Of a stretch of DNA of 64,000 bases, positions 42,659 to 49,718 are shown piece by piece. This DNA is from Neomesorhizobium albiziae. Lineage in GTDB: Bacteria; Pseudomonadota; Alphaproteobacteria; Rhizobiales; Rhizobiaceae. The DNA lies in NCBI RefSeq assembly GCF_900114255.1, contig NZ_FOSL01000013.1, positions 62,001-126,000 on the forward strand, in the 5' to 3' direction. The notes beneath the pieces are model-generated. The model had not been told where the DNA came from, did no database searches, and saw only the letters and a program-made list of their open reading frames with translations. The position numbers and the translations under genes are program-made. The first letter of the stretch is position 1; the number at the start of each line of letters is the position of its first letter.

Positions 42659-43210
42659 ATGCATGGCACACTTCCCCCTGTTCGCCGAGCAAGGATCGTT
42701 CGGCGCGATAACACATGGACCTTCAACGAAAGCGAGATACTGAAAGAACATTGGCCAGATGTTTCGTTGCTGAGGAAACGTCTGCCTCATCGTTCGGAAA
42801 AAGCAATTCACTGGATGGCAAAACGGTGTGGTCTCATCTCTCCAAAAGAGCAGCACATATGGACCGCGGCCGAACATTCGAAACTGCGGCGCTTTGCTGG
42901 CGAGGGCATGACCCGGAAAGCTATTGCCGCCGAACTCGGGGTCACGCCAGAACAGGTCGCCAGTCGGCTTCTGTACACAAGGATCAATATAGCGAAGCAG
43001 CCGCCGAAGTTGCTTGGTGATCCTTTGGTCGATGCGATTCGGCGGCGGGCATTCGATATGAGGATGACTATGGCGGAACTGGATCGATCTCTTGGTCGCA
43101 GGAAAACCTTTCAGAGTTGCTTTGCCGGAAAGCGAGTAAGCCCCGCGCACATCATGCATGCAGTCAGCGCGCTTGGTGGAAAGATGGTCATCGAATGGGA
43201 AGCGGAATGA
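42659..43210 (+). CDS. SANT/Myb-like, GcrA-like DNA-binding protein, 183 aa
   Basis: Two repeats of a Trp-containing helix-turn-helix pattern: NTWTFNESEILKEHWPDVSL with RSEKAIHWMAKRCGL, and HIWTAAEHSKLRRFAGEGMT with RKAIAAELGVTPEQVASRLL. This resembles SANT/Myb modules or the GcrA helix region. The C-terminal part is unassigned. Probably a transcription factor of the element. GAAGGACTAGCAA precedes the start. Confidence 0.65.
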   Translation: MHGTLPPVRRARIVRRDNTWTFNESEILKEHWPDVSLLRKRLPHRSEKAIHWMAKRCGLISPKEQHIWTAAEHSKLRRFAGEGMTRKAIAAELGVTPEQVASRLLYTRINIAKQPPKLLGDPLVDAIRRRAFDMRMTMAELDRSLGRRKTFQSCFAGKRVSPAHIMHAVSALGGKMVIEWEAE

Positions 43211-43359
43211 GAATTGAAAGCAGCCTTGTCTCGGATGCGACCGAACATCAAATCGGTATGCTTGACGTTGATGGAGGCGCAGATTTTGGACCCGAACCGA
43301 CCGTCCTTTCATTTGTCTGGGCCGCAATGGCGAAAAAACGTCGGCGTCCCGGCCTCTGA
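43207..43359 (+). CDS. Possible 50-aa protein coupled to the SANT-like gene
   Basis: An ATGA overlap with the preceding stop gives an open frame (MRIESSLVSDATEHQIGMLD...). The product has no motif; only the coupling supports it. Confidence 0.3.
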   Translation: MRIESSLVSDATEHQIGMLDVDGGADFGPEPTVLSFVWAAMAKKRRRPGL

Positions 43360-43537
43360 TGGTGCGCCCCCTCCACCTCGGAGAGGGCGCTTATATCACG
43401 AGGGCTTTGCCGATCATTTCAATGGCGGCTGTGCATAATGCACACCGGCACCCGATCATTAGTGGCGTTCAGTTCCTCGGGCCCCCCTCCCTTTTGATCA
43501 GCCAGGGCGCATCAACCGGCAAGCGGCTGAGAACCCG

Positions 43538-44302
43538 TTATTTCGCAAAGGCAATATTCACGATCTGCGCCTCTGTGAGATTGAGCTGCTCGCTCGCCAG
43601 CTTAAAGTCATCGTCAGCCTCGCTCAGGAACCGAAGGTCCTCTTTGAGGCAACTCTTCGGTTCATATTGCTTGAGCTTCACCAGAACGATCGGGGCAACA
43701 GTCGGCTGGAAGAACATCAGACTTTCGCTCTGGGTCTGAATAGCACCCCGCATGGTGCCGTCCGCCTCCCTCATCTTTGTGAGAGTGGCCAGGCGAACGG
43801 ATCCCTCGTAGACCGTCAGAAGGTGGATAAGTCCTGTGTACGAGCTCATGTAGACCGTGCCCTCATGGGCACGCGCACCATATTCGCGCTCGCTATCTAT
43901 CTGATAATAGTCCGCAAACCTAAAATGGTCTGAAGTGTCGTCCCACTGGATACGATAGATCGATTTGTAGATCGAGCCAGGTCGCGTGAAACTGCGCCGA
44001 TACGCGCTGAAGAAACCTTCATAGTTTCGGTGCGTATGGCGAAGATAACCGCCGAAAACATCGTCGGCGACATCCACGTCGCCGAGAGTGTTTTCAAGCT
44101 GTGGTTCGACATCGAGAGCGTTGCTTACATCTACAAGAGTTTGGTCACGTATCGGCTCGCCAGAGAGTAGGTTGCGAATCGTTTTCTCGTCATATCCAGT
44201 TTTTTCGGCCAGATAAACTCGAGTCCATCCTTTATTCCTAAGGGCTCGTTGAAGGCTTTTTGCACGCTCAATTCTGAACTCTAGGTCCGACCCGCGAGAC
44301 AT
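43538..44302 (-). CDS. XRE-family regulator with large sensor domain, 254 aa
   Basis: N-terminal HTH (SLQRALRNKGWTRVYLAEKT, GYDEKTIRNLLSGEPIRDQT, LVDVSNALDVEPQ) followed by an unknown 170-residue domain with YRRSFTRPGSIYKSIYRIQW and TYTSS-like aromatic runs. It resembles the XRE regulators with a C-terminal sensor found in rhizobia. An inverted repeat (44319/44370) upstream is a likely operator. It faces away from the exported-protein gene at 44537. Confidence 0.8.
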   Translation of the reverse strand: MSRGSDLEFRIERAKSLQRALRNKGWTRVYLAEKTGYDEKTIRNLLSGEPIRDQTLVDVSNALDVEPQLENTLGDVDVADDVFGGYLRHTHRNYEGFFSAYRRSFTRPGSIYKSIYRIQWDDTSDHFRFADYYQIDSEREYGARAHEGTVYMSSYTGLIHLLTVYEGSVRLATLTKMREADGTMRGAIQTQSESLMFFQPTVAPIVLVKLKQYEPKSCLKEDLRFLSEADDDFKLASEQLNLTEAQIVNIAFAK

Positions 44303-44318
44303 AACCTCCCTCCGTTAA

Positions 44319-44379
44319 TTCGGAAGTAAAATTGCTGGTATTTCCCGGTTTGGCAAGCACGCTTCCGGGTACTTCCGAA
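44319..44379. promoter_or_regulatory. Inverted repeat upstream of the 254-aa XRE regulator
   Basis: TTCGGAAGTA (44319-44328) and TACTTCCGAA (44370-44379) are exact 10-bp complements separated by 41 bp, with a further CTTCCGGGTA half-site at 44362. They lie in the divergent region between the regulator and an exported-protein gene. Likely operator pair. Confidence 0.65.
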
Positions 44380-44536
44380 AGCTCCTCAAAGAAGTGGTCA
44401 CACGGAGCTTTGCCTGCTTCTCGCTTCCGCTTGAGGGCCTATTCGGAATGGTTAATGGCGATTAACTTTTGATCATCCCGCTACCAACGGGGCCAACGAG
44501 ACCAAGGTCTCACAACCAAAACGTGGAGGAATGATC

Positions 44537-44968
44537 ATGAACCGCAAGGCCCTTTTCATCGCTGCTGCGATGCTTTCTACCGCCTCGGCAACCGAGGCTT
44601 TTGCAGACTGCTCCTCGGGCTTTATTGCTAATGTTCTGTGCGAGACGGGCGTCATCAATCAGGAGACGGCTAACGGCCTGGATGGCATCCATGCTGGCAT
44701 GGGCCGGCCCATTGAGACGCAGATCCTGCCGGGGGTCGCCGATGCATTTTATCCGGGGTCCGGGAATGCTCTCAGGGCGTGGGACCAGATGAACCGCGGT
44801 GGCGGCTTCGGTGGCGGTATCCCGACCCCGAACGGCGGCGGCCACCGCCAGGCGCAGTTCGGCAATTTCTGCTTCACCGCGCTCGGTCGTGCTGGCCCCG
44901 GCCACGCTCAGCCGGTTGGCTCGTTCTGCACCGACAATTACGGATATCCCGGGACGATCGGGATGTAA
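44537..44968 (+). CDS. Exported Gly-rich protein, 143 aa
   Basis: Signal peptide (LFIAAAMLSTASATEAFA-D), then a mature part with four or more cysteines (DCSSGFIANVLCETG, FGNFCFTALGRAG, SFCTDNYGYPG) and a Gly-rich NRGGGFGGGIPTPNGGGH linker. GGAGGAATGATC precedes ATG 44537. Likely disulfide-bonded and secreted; function unknown. A terminator-like hairpin follows at 45015. Confidence 0.7.
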   Translation: MNRKALFIAAAMLSTASATEAFADCSSGFIANVLCETGVINQETANGLDGIHAGMGRPIETQILPGVADAFYPGSGNALRAWDQMNRGGGFGGGIPTPNGGGHRQAQFGNFCFTALGRAGPGHAQPVGSFCTDNYGYPGTIGM

Positions 44969-45014
44969 TCTTGATGGAAAGAAGGTGCCCTCATGGCCCC
45001 TTCACCGATTGGAT

Positions 45015-45076
45015 ATCTGCCCCTTCTAGGCCAGGCTGCACCCTTGGCCCCAGGAGGGGCAGATCTCGTGTTTTTT
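45015..45076 (+). terminator. Terminator-like hairpin after the Gly-rich exported protein
   Basis: ATCTGCCCCTTCT (45015-45027) pairs with AGGAGGGGCAGAT (45052-45064) with one G:T pair, and an inner GGCC/GGCC stem. A T-run (45071-45076) follows after six bases. Probably ends the upstream gene. Confidence 0.6.
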
Positions 45077-45166
45077 CCGGGGTCTTCCGCCCATGTCCAA
45101 GCTGCAAGCTAAAAGACGGAAGGCGAGGACTCCACGCCTCGTTGGTAGCCCCGGAACCCCTGCTTC

Positions 45167-45451
45167 TCAGTCGTCGTTCGAGGCGTTCAGTTCCTCGGGC
45201 GGCTTTCCGCTTTCATAGTCGCGCGTCTTGAGTCGAACTCCAGCGCCGCCACCGTTTCGATTGATAAACTCAATCCCTGCGACGTTCAGTGCAGCCTCCA
45301 GAGCGCGGATTGTTGCCCCATGCCCGGAGAGTTCCCCGACCATTGCCTCCAATCGTTTGATGGTCGGTACGGAAACGCCAGACTTTTCGGCAAGGTCAGC
45401 CTGAGACCATCTCAACAGTGCCCGGCCGCCTCTCAGATGTTCTGCGTCCAT
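45167..45451 (-). CDS. XRE-family HTH protein, 94 aa
   Basis: A Cro/CI HTH (GRALLRWSQADLAEKSGVSV, PTIKRLEAMVGELSGHGATI, RALEAALNVAGIEFI) followed by an Asn/Gly tail. Common in rhizobia as a small stand-alone regulator. Repeated TTTGATCC motifs lie immediately upstream of its start, between it and the divergent operon at 45556, so it probably controls both. Confidence 0.85.
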   Translation of the reverse strand: MDAEHLRGGRALLRWSQADLAEKSGVSVPTIKRLEAMVGELSGHGATIRALEAALNVAGIEFINRNGGGAGVRLKTRDYESGKPPEELNASNDD

Positions 45452-45455
45452 AAAA

Positions 45456-45536
45456 TTTGATCCTTTTTTGATAATTTGATCCGATAAGGATTGATTTACG
45501 ATCCCATATAGATTAAATAATCCCTAACGGATCAAA
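45456..45536. promoter_or_regulatory. TTTGATCC operator cluster
   Basis: TTTGATCC occurs at 45456-45463 and 45475-45482, and its complement GGATCAAA at 45529-45536, in the divergent promoter gap of the 94-aa XRE gene and the 45556 operon. Confidence 0.6.
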
Positions 45537-45555
45537 ACGCAAGGGAAGGGCAATC

Positions 45556-45816
45556 ATGTTCGACAGGTCTGAAATCATGAAAGCCGCTTGGGCTCTTTGG
45601 AGTGCCCACTACGACGCCCATCCAAACCTGGCTCGGGAGTTCGAAATCGAAGAGTTTGGCTTCTATCTGTCAGTCGCCTGGCGAAACGCACGTGATGCAG
45701 CAATGACTGGGACGGCAAAACGCAGGGCCTCGATCAGCCGCGAAATCGATCAGCGGGTCGATATCGAACGGCGGCGGCGCGAGCTAGACGCCGAACTCGC
45801 ATCCATTGCCGGCTAA
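45556..45816 (+). CDS. Hypothetical protein, 86 aa
   Basis: Helical, acidic protein: SEIMKAAWALWSAHYDAHPN, LAREFEIEEFGFYLSVAWRN, then Arg/Glu-rich end. It is the first gene of a four-gene rightward run under the XRE/TTTGATCC region. AAGGGCAATC precedes the start. No family recognised. Confidence 0.65.
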   Translation: MFDRSEIMKAAWALWSAHYDAHPNLAREFEIEEFGFYLSVAWRNARDAAMTGTAKRRASISREIDQRVDIERRRRELDAELASIAG

Positions 45817-45851
45817 AAAAACAGAGCGCTAACACCAACGGGAGAATGAAA

Positions 45852-46154
45852 ATGCCGAACACTGCTGTTCGGGCGGCCGCCGAAGGTTTGCCCGCCAAAA
45901 AACCGCTGACCTATATGGATCTAGAAAGCGCCATGCACGATGCCGTCAACATGGCGGAAGTTGCGTGCGAAATAATCGAACGCACACAGTGCGCGGGCAA
46001 CAGGACGACTAACGGCTACCGCCTTGCCGATAGCGAAATGCATATGCTCACATTCGTGATTTATCACACACTCGAACTCGCGAACGCCCTCAAGGCGAAG
46101 TTTAACGCGATCCATGAAAGCAACGGCGGCGAGCCGGAAGGCGGTGCAGCATGA
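45852..46154 (+). CDS. Hypothetical protein, 100 aa
   Basis: Second gene of the run; GGAGAATGAAA precedes ATG 45852. Contains MDLESAMHDAVNMAEVACEI and MHMLTFVIYHTLELANALKA, a helical pattern with His/Met pairs. ATGA overlap with the next gene (46151). Function unknown. Confidence 0.6.
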   Translation: MPNTAVRAAAEGLPAKKPLTYMDLESAMHDAVNMAEVACEIIERTQCAGNRTTNGYRLADSEMHMLTFVIYHTLELANALKAKFNAIHESNGGEPEGGAA

Positions 46155-46390
46155 GCGCCGCCACCAAAAGCGTCAGCGCCGCCGACGTTGATAGAGCATA
46201 CCACCTGAGTGCGCTCCTGGGCGTGTGCGAATATGCCTGCCGAATGCTGGAGCACGTAGGTGACAACTACCGCCAGGGGCTCCAAAGCAATATCGCCTCC
46301 ACACTCGAACTCGCCGGGAAGATGGCGGGTGAGGGCATCGAAATCCTCGAAACGATGGAACAAGCACAGAAGAAGGGACCGGGGGCATGA
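46151..46390 (+). CDS. Hypothetical protein, 79 aa
   Basis: Helical; VDRAYHLSALLGVCEYACRM, LEHVGDNYRQGLQSNIASTL, ELAGKMAGEGIEILETMEQA. Overlaps both neighbours by four bases. The pattern resembles the preceding protein, suggesting a paired, perhaps heteromeric product. No family assigned. Confidence 0.6.
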   Translation: MSAATKSVSAADVDRAYHLSALLGVCEYACRMLEHVGDNYRQGLQSNIASTLELAGKMAGEGIEILETMEQAQKKGPGA

Positions 46391-46671
46391 CACGCCTGAA
46401 TGTCATCGAGCCGGCGATTTGTCCGGATACCGTTGTTACAGGCGCGTTGGAGTTGGATAAAGTTGGCGGCAACGTTCGGCTGGTACTCTATTCGTCACAG
46501 CGTTCGCTGCATGACGGCAGTCTGGAACATCTCGTCTGCTCGAAGCTCTTTGGCAGCCGGCGCGACCTCTTGAAGATTGCTCTCGGCATTGTCCGCGAAC
46601 TGACAGACAACGCGCCCGCCGAAACTATATCGGCAACGCTGGATTGTCTGGAGGAGGGTTCCCGGCACTGA
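46387..46671 (+). CDS. Hypothetical protein, 94 aa
   Basis: Last gene of the coupled run (ATGA overlap at 46387). Contains LELDKVGGNVRLVLYSSQRS and LLKIALGIVRELTDNAPAET. No motif. A perfect terminator follows at 46699. Confidence 0.6.
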   Translation: MTRLNVIEPAICPDTVVTGALELDKVGGNVRLVLYSSQRSLHDGSLEHLVCSKLFGSRRDLLKIALGIVRELTDNAPAETISATLDCLEEGSRH

Positions 46672-46698
46672 GCGATGTCGCCGAGTTGCGACATGCGG

Positions 46699-46726
46699 CC
46701 CGCCAAGGCTAACCTTGGCGGGTTTT
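46699..46726 (+). terminator. Rho-independent terminator of the 45556-46671 operon
   Basis: CCCGCCAAGG (46699-46708) pairs perfectly with CCTTGGCGGG (46713-46722) across a 4-nt loop CTAA, followed by TTTT. Confidence 0.85.
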
Positions 46727-46751
46727 CGCGTTCGACTCGTCCTTCGGCCCT

Positions 46752-47161
46752 CTATTTGCACCAAACTCCGGGAACGTGCGGCCATGAAACAGCATGGCCT
46801 TCACTCACCAGAACCATTCCAACGTCACGGCCGTCCATAAGACTGATCTGGACCAGCTCACGGCTACCATCGTTTTCACCGAGCCATTCGATTGCGTAGC
46901 CGGCAGACATCAGTTCCAGCATGCGGTACGTCGCAATCTTGGCGAACTGTGGTTCCTGATCGCACTCTGCATGGGCTGGGTACTCCGGCGTGTCGATGCC
47001 CTTGAGCCGCCATTTGACGCCGCGCTCCCATCCGGTGTCGCCGTCTACGAGACAGGTCACCTTGCGCTCGGCGCGATTGCCGCCTTTGCAAGTTCGATGG
47101 CACTTACTGCTGTCGGCAAGGTCGATAATACCAAAAGGCAAAGAACCGACACCCCACGCAT
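46752..47161 (-). pseudogene. SNase-like nuclease interrupted by a frameshift after the signal peptide
   Basis: From ATG 47161 the first frame gives a good signal peptide (MRGVSVLCLLVLSTLPTAVS), but it stops after 34 codons. In a second frame, entered at about the codons after IELA, the nuclease body is intact: KVTCLVDGDTGWERGVKWRL, KGIDTPEYPAHAECDQEPQF, AKIATYRMLELM and a GHAVSW end. The frame change sits between the secretion signal and the domain (two-base offset). It is a decayed gene, or is made as a non-exported product from TTG 47141. Confidence 0.6.
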
Positions 47162-47528
47162 ACCTAGCCTTGTCCCCGCATCTTCAGAACTTCGCAGAAC
47201 TCTCGCACCATGTCAGCTGAGACATTTTCTGGGAAGCAGAGCGGAGCGTAACCGCCGGCACGGCTCCATGCGCTCCGCTTGCCACAACGGTTGCCCCGCG
47301 CGTCGCGATTATAGGGAAGATTGAAGGTGTCTGGTTGCCATTCCTTGACGAGAACTAGCGCGATTAAGGCCGTCGATTTTCAGGAACAAACACTTTGTAA
47401 ACGCATTTCAGTGATTATATCAGCATAGAGGCTCATCCCGTTGGGTGGCTTGCAAACCGCGATTAATCGTGTCATCTACTGCTTACTCCGGCGCGTCCCG
47501 CTAGCTTTATGAGGATGCGTCGGCATAA

Positions 47529-47550
47529 AAGGGCTCCTGCGGGAGCCCTT
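47529..47550. other. Hairpin just upstream of the NYN-domain gene
   Basis: AAGGGCTCC-TGC-GGGAGCCCTT forms a near-perfect 9-bp stem, followed by GCTATTTG with no full T-run. It lies 20 bp before the NYN gene start and 368 bp after the nuclease start, in a gap (47162-47569) where I see no other gene. It may be a terminator or a leader structure. Confidence 0.6.
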
Positions 47551-47569
47551 GCTATTTGTGGGCGGGCAG

Positions 47570-48427
47570 ATGGATCGAGTGGCAGTTTTTGTAGATGCGG
47601 GATACCTTTTTGCTCAGGGCAGCGTAGCACTAACGGGAAGTCAAAAACCCCGCGCCAGCACAGTCCTCGATCCAGCGTCCGTAATCGCCGCTCTCAAGGA
47701 AGTCGCCGCTGAGAAAGCCTCGCACGCTCGCTTGCTGCGAATATACTGGTACGATGGAGCTGTCGGCGGAAGCCGTCCGACAGCTGACCAAGCTTTGCTT
47801 GCGCATCTTGATGACGTGAAGTTGCGACTTGGATTTATCAACAACTCAGGGCAGCAGAAGGGCGTAGACTCTTTAATAGTCACGGACTTGATCGAGCTTG
47901 CCCGCCAAAAATCGATTTGTGATGCCGTTCTGTTATCTGGCGATGAGGATGTGCGAGTGGGGGTGCAAATCGCTCAGAATTATGGCGTCAGGGTTCATCT
48001 ACTGGGAATTCAACCTAGTAGAGGTTCGCAGTCCCATCAGCTTTTGCAGGAGGCGGATACAACGGTAGAGTGGAGCGCTGCCACCATCGGCACTTTTTTA
48101 GCCATGCGTGCTATGGCCGACGAGAGCAAGCATCATCAGTCGAAAGTGGCTATCGCAGCGAATAAGCCTGCGCCGGCCGCCACGGGGGAGACGGGAACGT
48201 CCGCTCTTGAACAGGCTGTTTCCGATTTTGTGCAAGCTTTAGAAGAAACCGATCTAGACGGGATCGTTGCATATTGGGAAACCGACAGGGGAGTCCCGTC
48301 CGACTTTGACCGAAAGCTGCTGCCATGCGGAAGAGAAGCGCTCGGCAGAGACCTTGAGCGTGAAGAAATCCGACAAGTTCGCAGTCGCTTTCAAATGGAG
48401 GTGAAAGCGAGGCTCGCAGCCAGGTAG
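47570..48427 (+). CDS. NYN/PIN-like domain protein
   Basis: About 285 residues. The N-terminal 165 residues match NYN domains (PIN-like metal-dependent nucleases): VAVFVDAGYLFAQG with the first Asp, IYWYDGAV with a second Asp, KGVDSLIVTDLIELARQ with the third, and AVLLSGDEDVRVGVQIAQNY with two more. The C-terminal 110 residues are unassigned (a possible recognition domain). Such proteins act on RNA in several systems, including host defence. Start at 47570; an in-frame TTG at 47549 lies inside the hairpin. Confidence 0.8.
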   Translation: MDRVAVFVDAGYLFAQGSVALTGSQKPRASTVLDPASVIAALKEVAAEKASHARLLRIYWYDGAVGGSRPTADQALLAHLDDVKLRLGFINNSGQQKGVDSLIVTDLIELARQKSICDAVLLSGDEDVRVGVQIAQNYGVRVHLLGIQPSRGSQSHQLLQEADTTVEWSAATIGTFLAMRAMADESKHHQSKVAIAANKPAPAATGETGTSALEQAVSDFVQALEETDLDGIVAYWETDRGVPSDFDRKLLPCGREALGRDLEREEIRQVRSRFQMEVKARLAAR

Positions 48428-48695
48428 CCGTTCGACTTGCCAACTCACGGTGAATGCTTGCCTTTGGGATAGTGTCCCACGCATCGTTGACGCAGCTGTC
48501 CTCAGCTTTGAGAAGCTTTTCCAAATCGGCTAGACGATAGATAGCGCAAGGGAGACCCTGCCCAACAGGGCTCTACGGGTTGCTTGCTGCGGCTGACCAA
48601 CCAACTTACATTTTTCATGCACTCGACGTTTGCAAACCCAAGGATCGAATTGCTGCGCCGAGATGCCTACGTTTCGGTCATTGGGAGGACGCCCG

Positions 48696-49343
48696 ATGCA
48701 TCACGTCCCCAAACATCGCTGGATCGAAGATTTGGCGCTGAGTTTGTATCCCCGGTCCCAGCCATCAACAACCTACACTCTTCGCAGCTTCTGGGAGAAA
48801 CACTGCGAATGGGAACGAAGGGCCCGTGTCCATTTTCTTGAGCGTGACGCGAGCGACAGAAGGGTTCGCGCCCTGGTATGGTGGTACGTCGTCGAATATA
48901 TCCTGCGTGACTACTCAAACTACAACACGTCGCAACATCCGTTCCAATTTCCCTCAGATTTTGTCGCAGTCCTTTGCGAGATTGCGGGCTATCTCGCAAC
49001 TGGCAAGATTCCAGAGATGGTTTCTGCCGTCGCGGGGCGCGGCACGCCCGCAGGCGGACCTCGTGAGCGCGAGCAGATCGAACTCGCACAAGTCTATGCA
49101 CGCTGCGTACGGGAAGGTGAAATTGTTGACAAATCCCCGATCAAGACCATCGCGGAGACGTACGGCGTCCACAGGCGAACGGCGCGTCGATGGGCAAATG
49201 AGACCGAATCCCGCCCCGAGGTCTACTATCCCGGCGGCCCCAAGCGGGTGATTAAGATGATGCGCGCGGCCGCTTCCGAATATGCGCGAACAGGAAGATC
49301 CAGCGAGGCAATAAGAGCCCGAGGAAGACCGGCCATTAAATGA
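48696..49343 (+). CDS. Hypothetical protein with C-terminal HTH, 215 aa
   Basis: GGGAGGACGCCCG precedes the ATG at 48696. The N-terminal half (WWYVVEYILRDYSNYNTSQH) is unassigned; the C-terminal half has SPIKTIAETYGVHRRTARRW, a clear helix-turn-helix, and a basic end. It may be a replication or regulatory protein of the element's right end. No family recognised. Confidence 0.65.
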   Translation: MHHVPKHRWIEDLALSLYPRSQPSTTYTLRSFWEKHCEWERRARVHFLERDASDRRVRALVWWYVVEYILRDYSNYNTSQHPFQFPSDFVAVLCEIAGYLATGKIPEMVSAVAGRGTPAGGPREREQIELAQVYARCVREGEIVDKSPIKTIAETYGVHRRTARRWANETESRPEVYYPGGPKRVIKMMRAAASEYARTGRSSEAIRARGRPAIK

Positions 49344-49439
49344 GTGGTTTCGGTGCCGGTGGCCTTGAACGAATCCTTCGTCATAATCCGCTTCACGAGC
49401 AGGAGCGTCAAATCCTGTTTCAGTTAAGGGAGCAGAGCT

Positions 49440-49658
49440 ATGAGCAAGTATGCATTTAGCGTGAATGAGCTGGTGTGCGAAATCGGCATCGGCAAAACGA
49501 AAATCTACCAGGAAATGCGCAAAGGAAGGATTCGTGCTCGAAAAAGTGGCCGCAGAACAATCGTTCTGGCGAGCGAAGTCGAGAGGTACCTGCGGTCACT
49601 CCCCCTTCAGTTCGACCCTGCTTGCGCGCCTGCGCAGAGGACAATTCAAAGGGAATGA
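49440..49658 (+). CDS. AlpA-like HTH protein (putative excisionase), right copy
   Basis: 72 residues. The same winged-HTH family as 30023-30199: FSVNELVCEIGIGKTKIYQE, MRKGRIRARKSGRRTIVLAS and EVERYLRSLP. AAGGGAGCAGAGCT precedes the ATG. Its position 138 bp from the right junction fits an excisionase acting on attR. The C-terminal tail is longer than in the left copy. Confidence 0.85.
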   Translation: MSKYAFSVNELVCEIGIGKTKIYQEMRKGRIRARKSGRRTIVLASEVERYLRSLPLQFDPACAPAQRTIQRE

Positions 49659-49701
49659 AGGATCGCACTCGTGAGCGTTCAAACATGCTGTTCGAGGGCA
49701 A

Positions 49702-49718
49702 ATTGTTGCTATCGTGTT
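49702..49718. repeat. Right arm-type repeat
   Basis: TTGTTGCTATCGTGTTG, one mismatch to 27824-27840, same orientation, about 80 bp inside the right junction. Confidence 0.6.

Noticed and set aside
42537-42743. A 68-aa plus-strand frame
   Set aside because: It overlaps the SANT-like gene in another frame and has no clear ribosome-binding site or motif.
47164-47350. A minus-strand reading frame (ending KMRGQG) just upstream of the SNase-like gene
   Set aside because: The frame has no ATG, GTG or TTG start before an upstream stop; only a Cys/Arg-rich stretch with no support remains.
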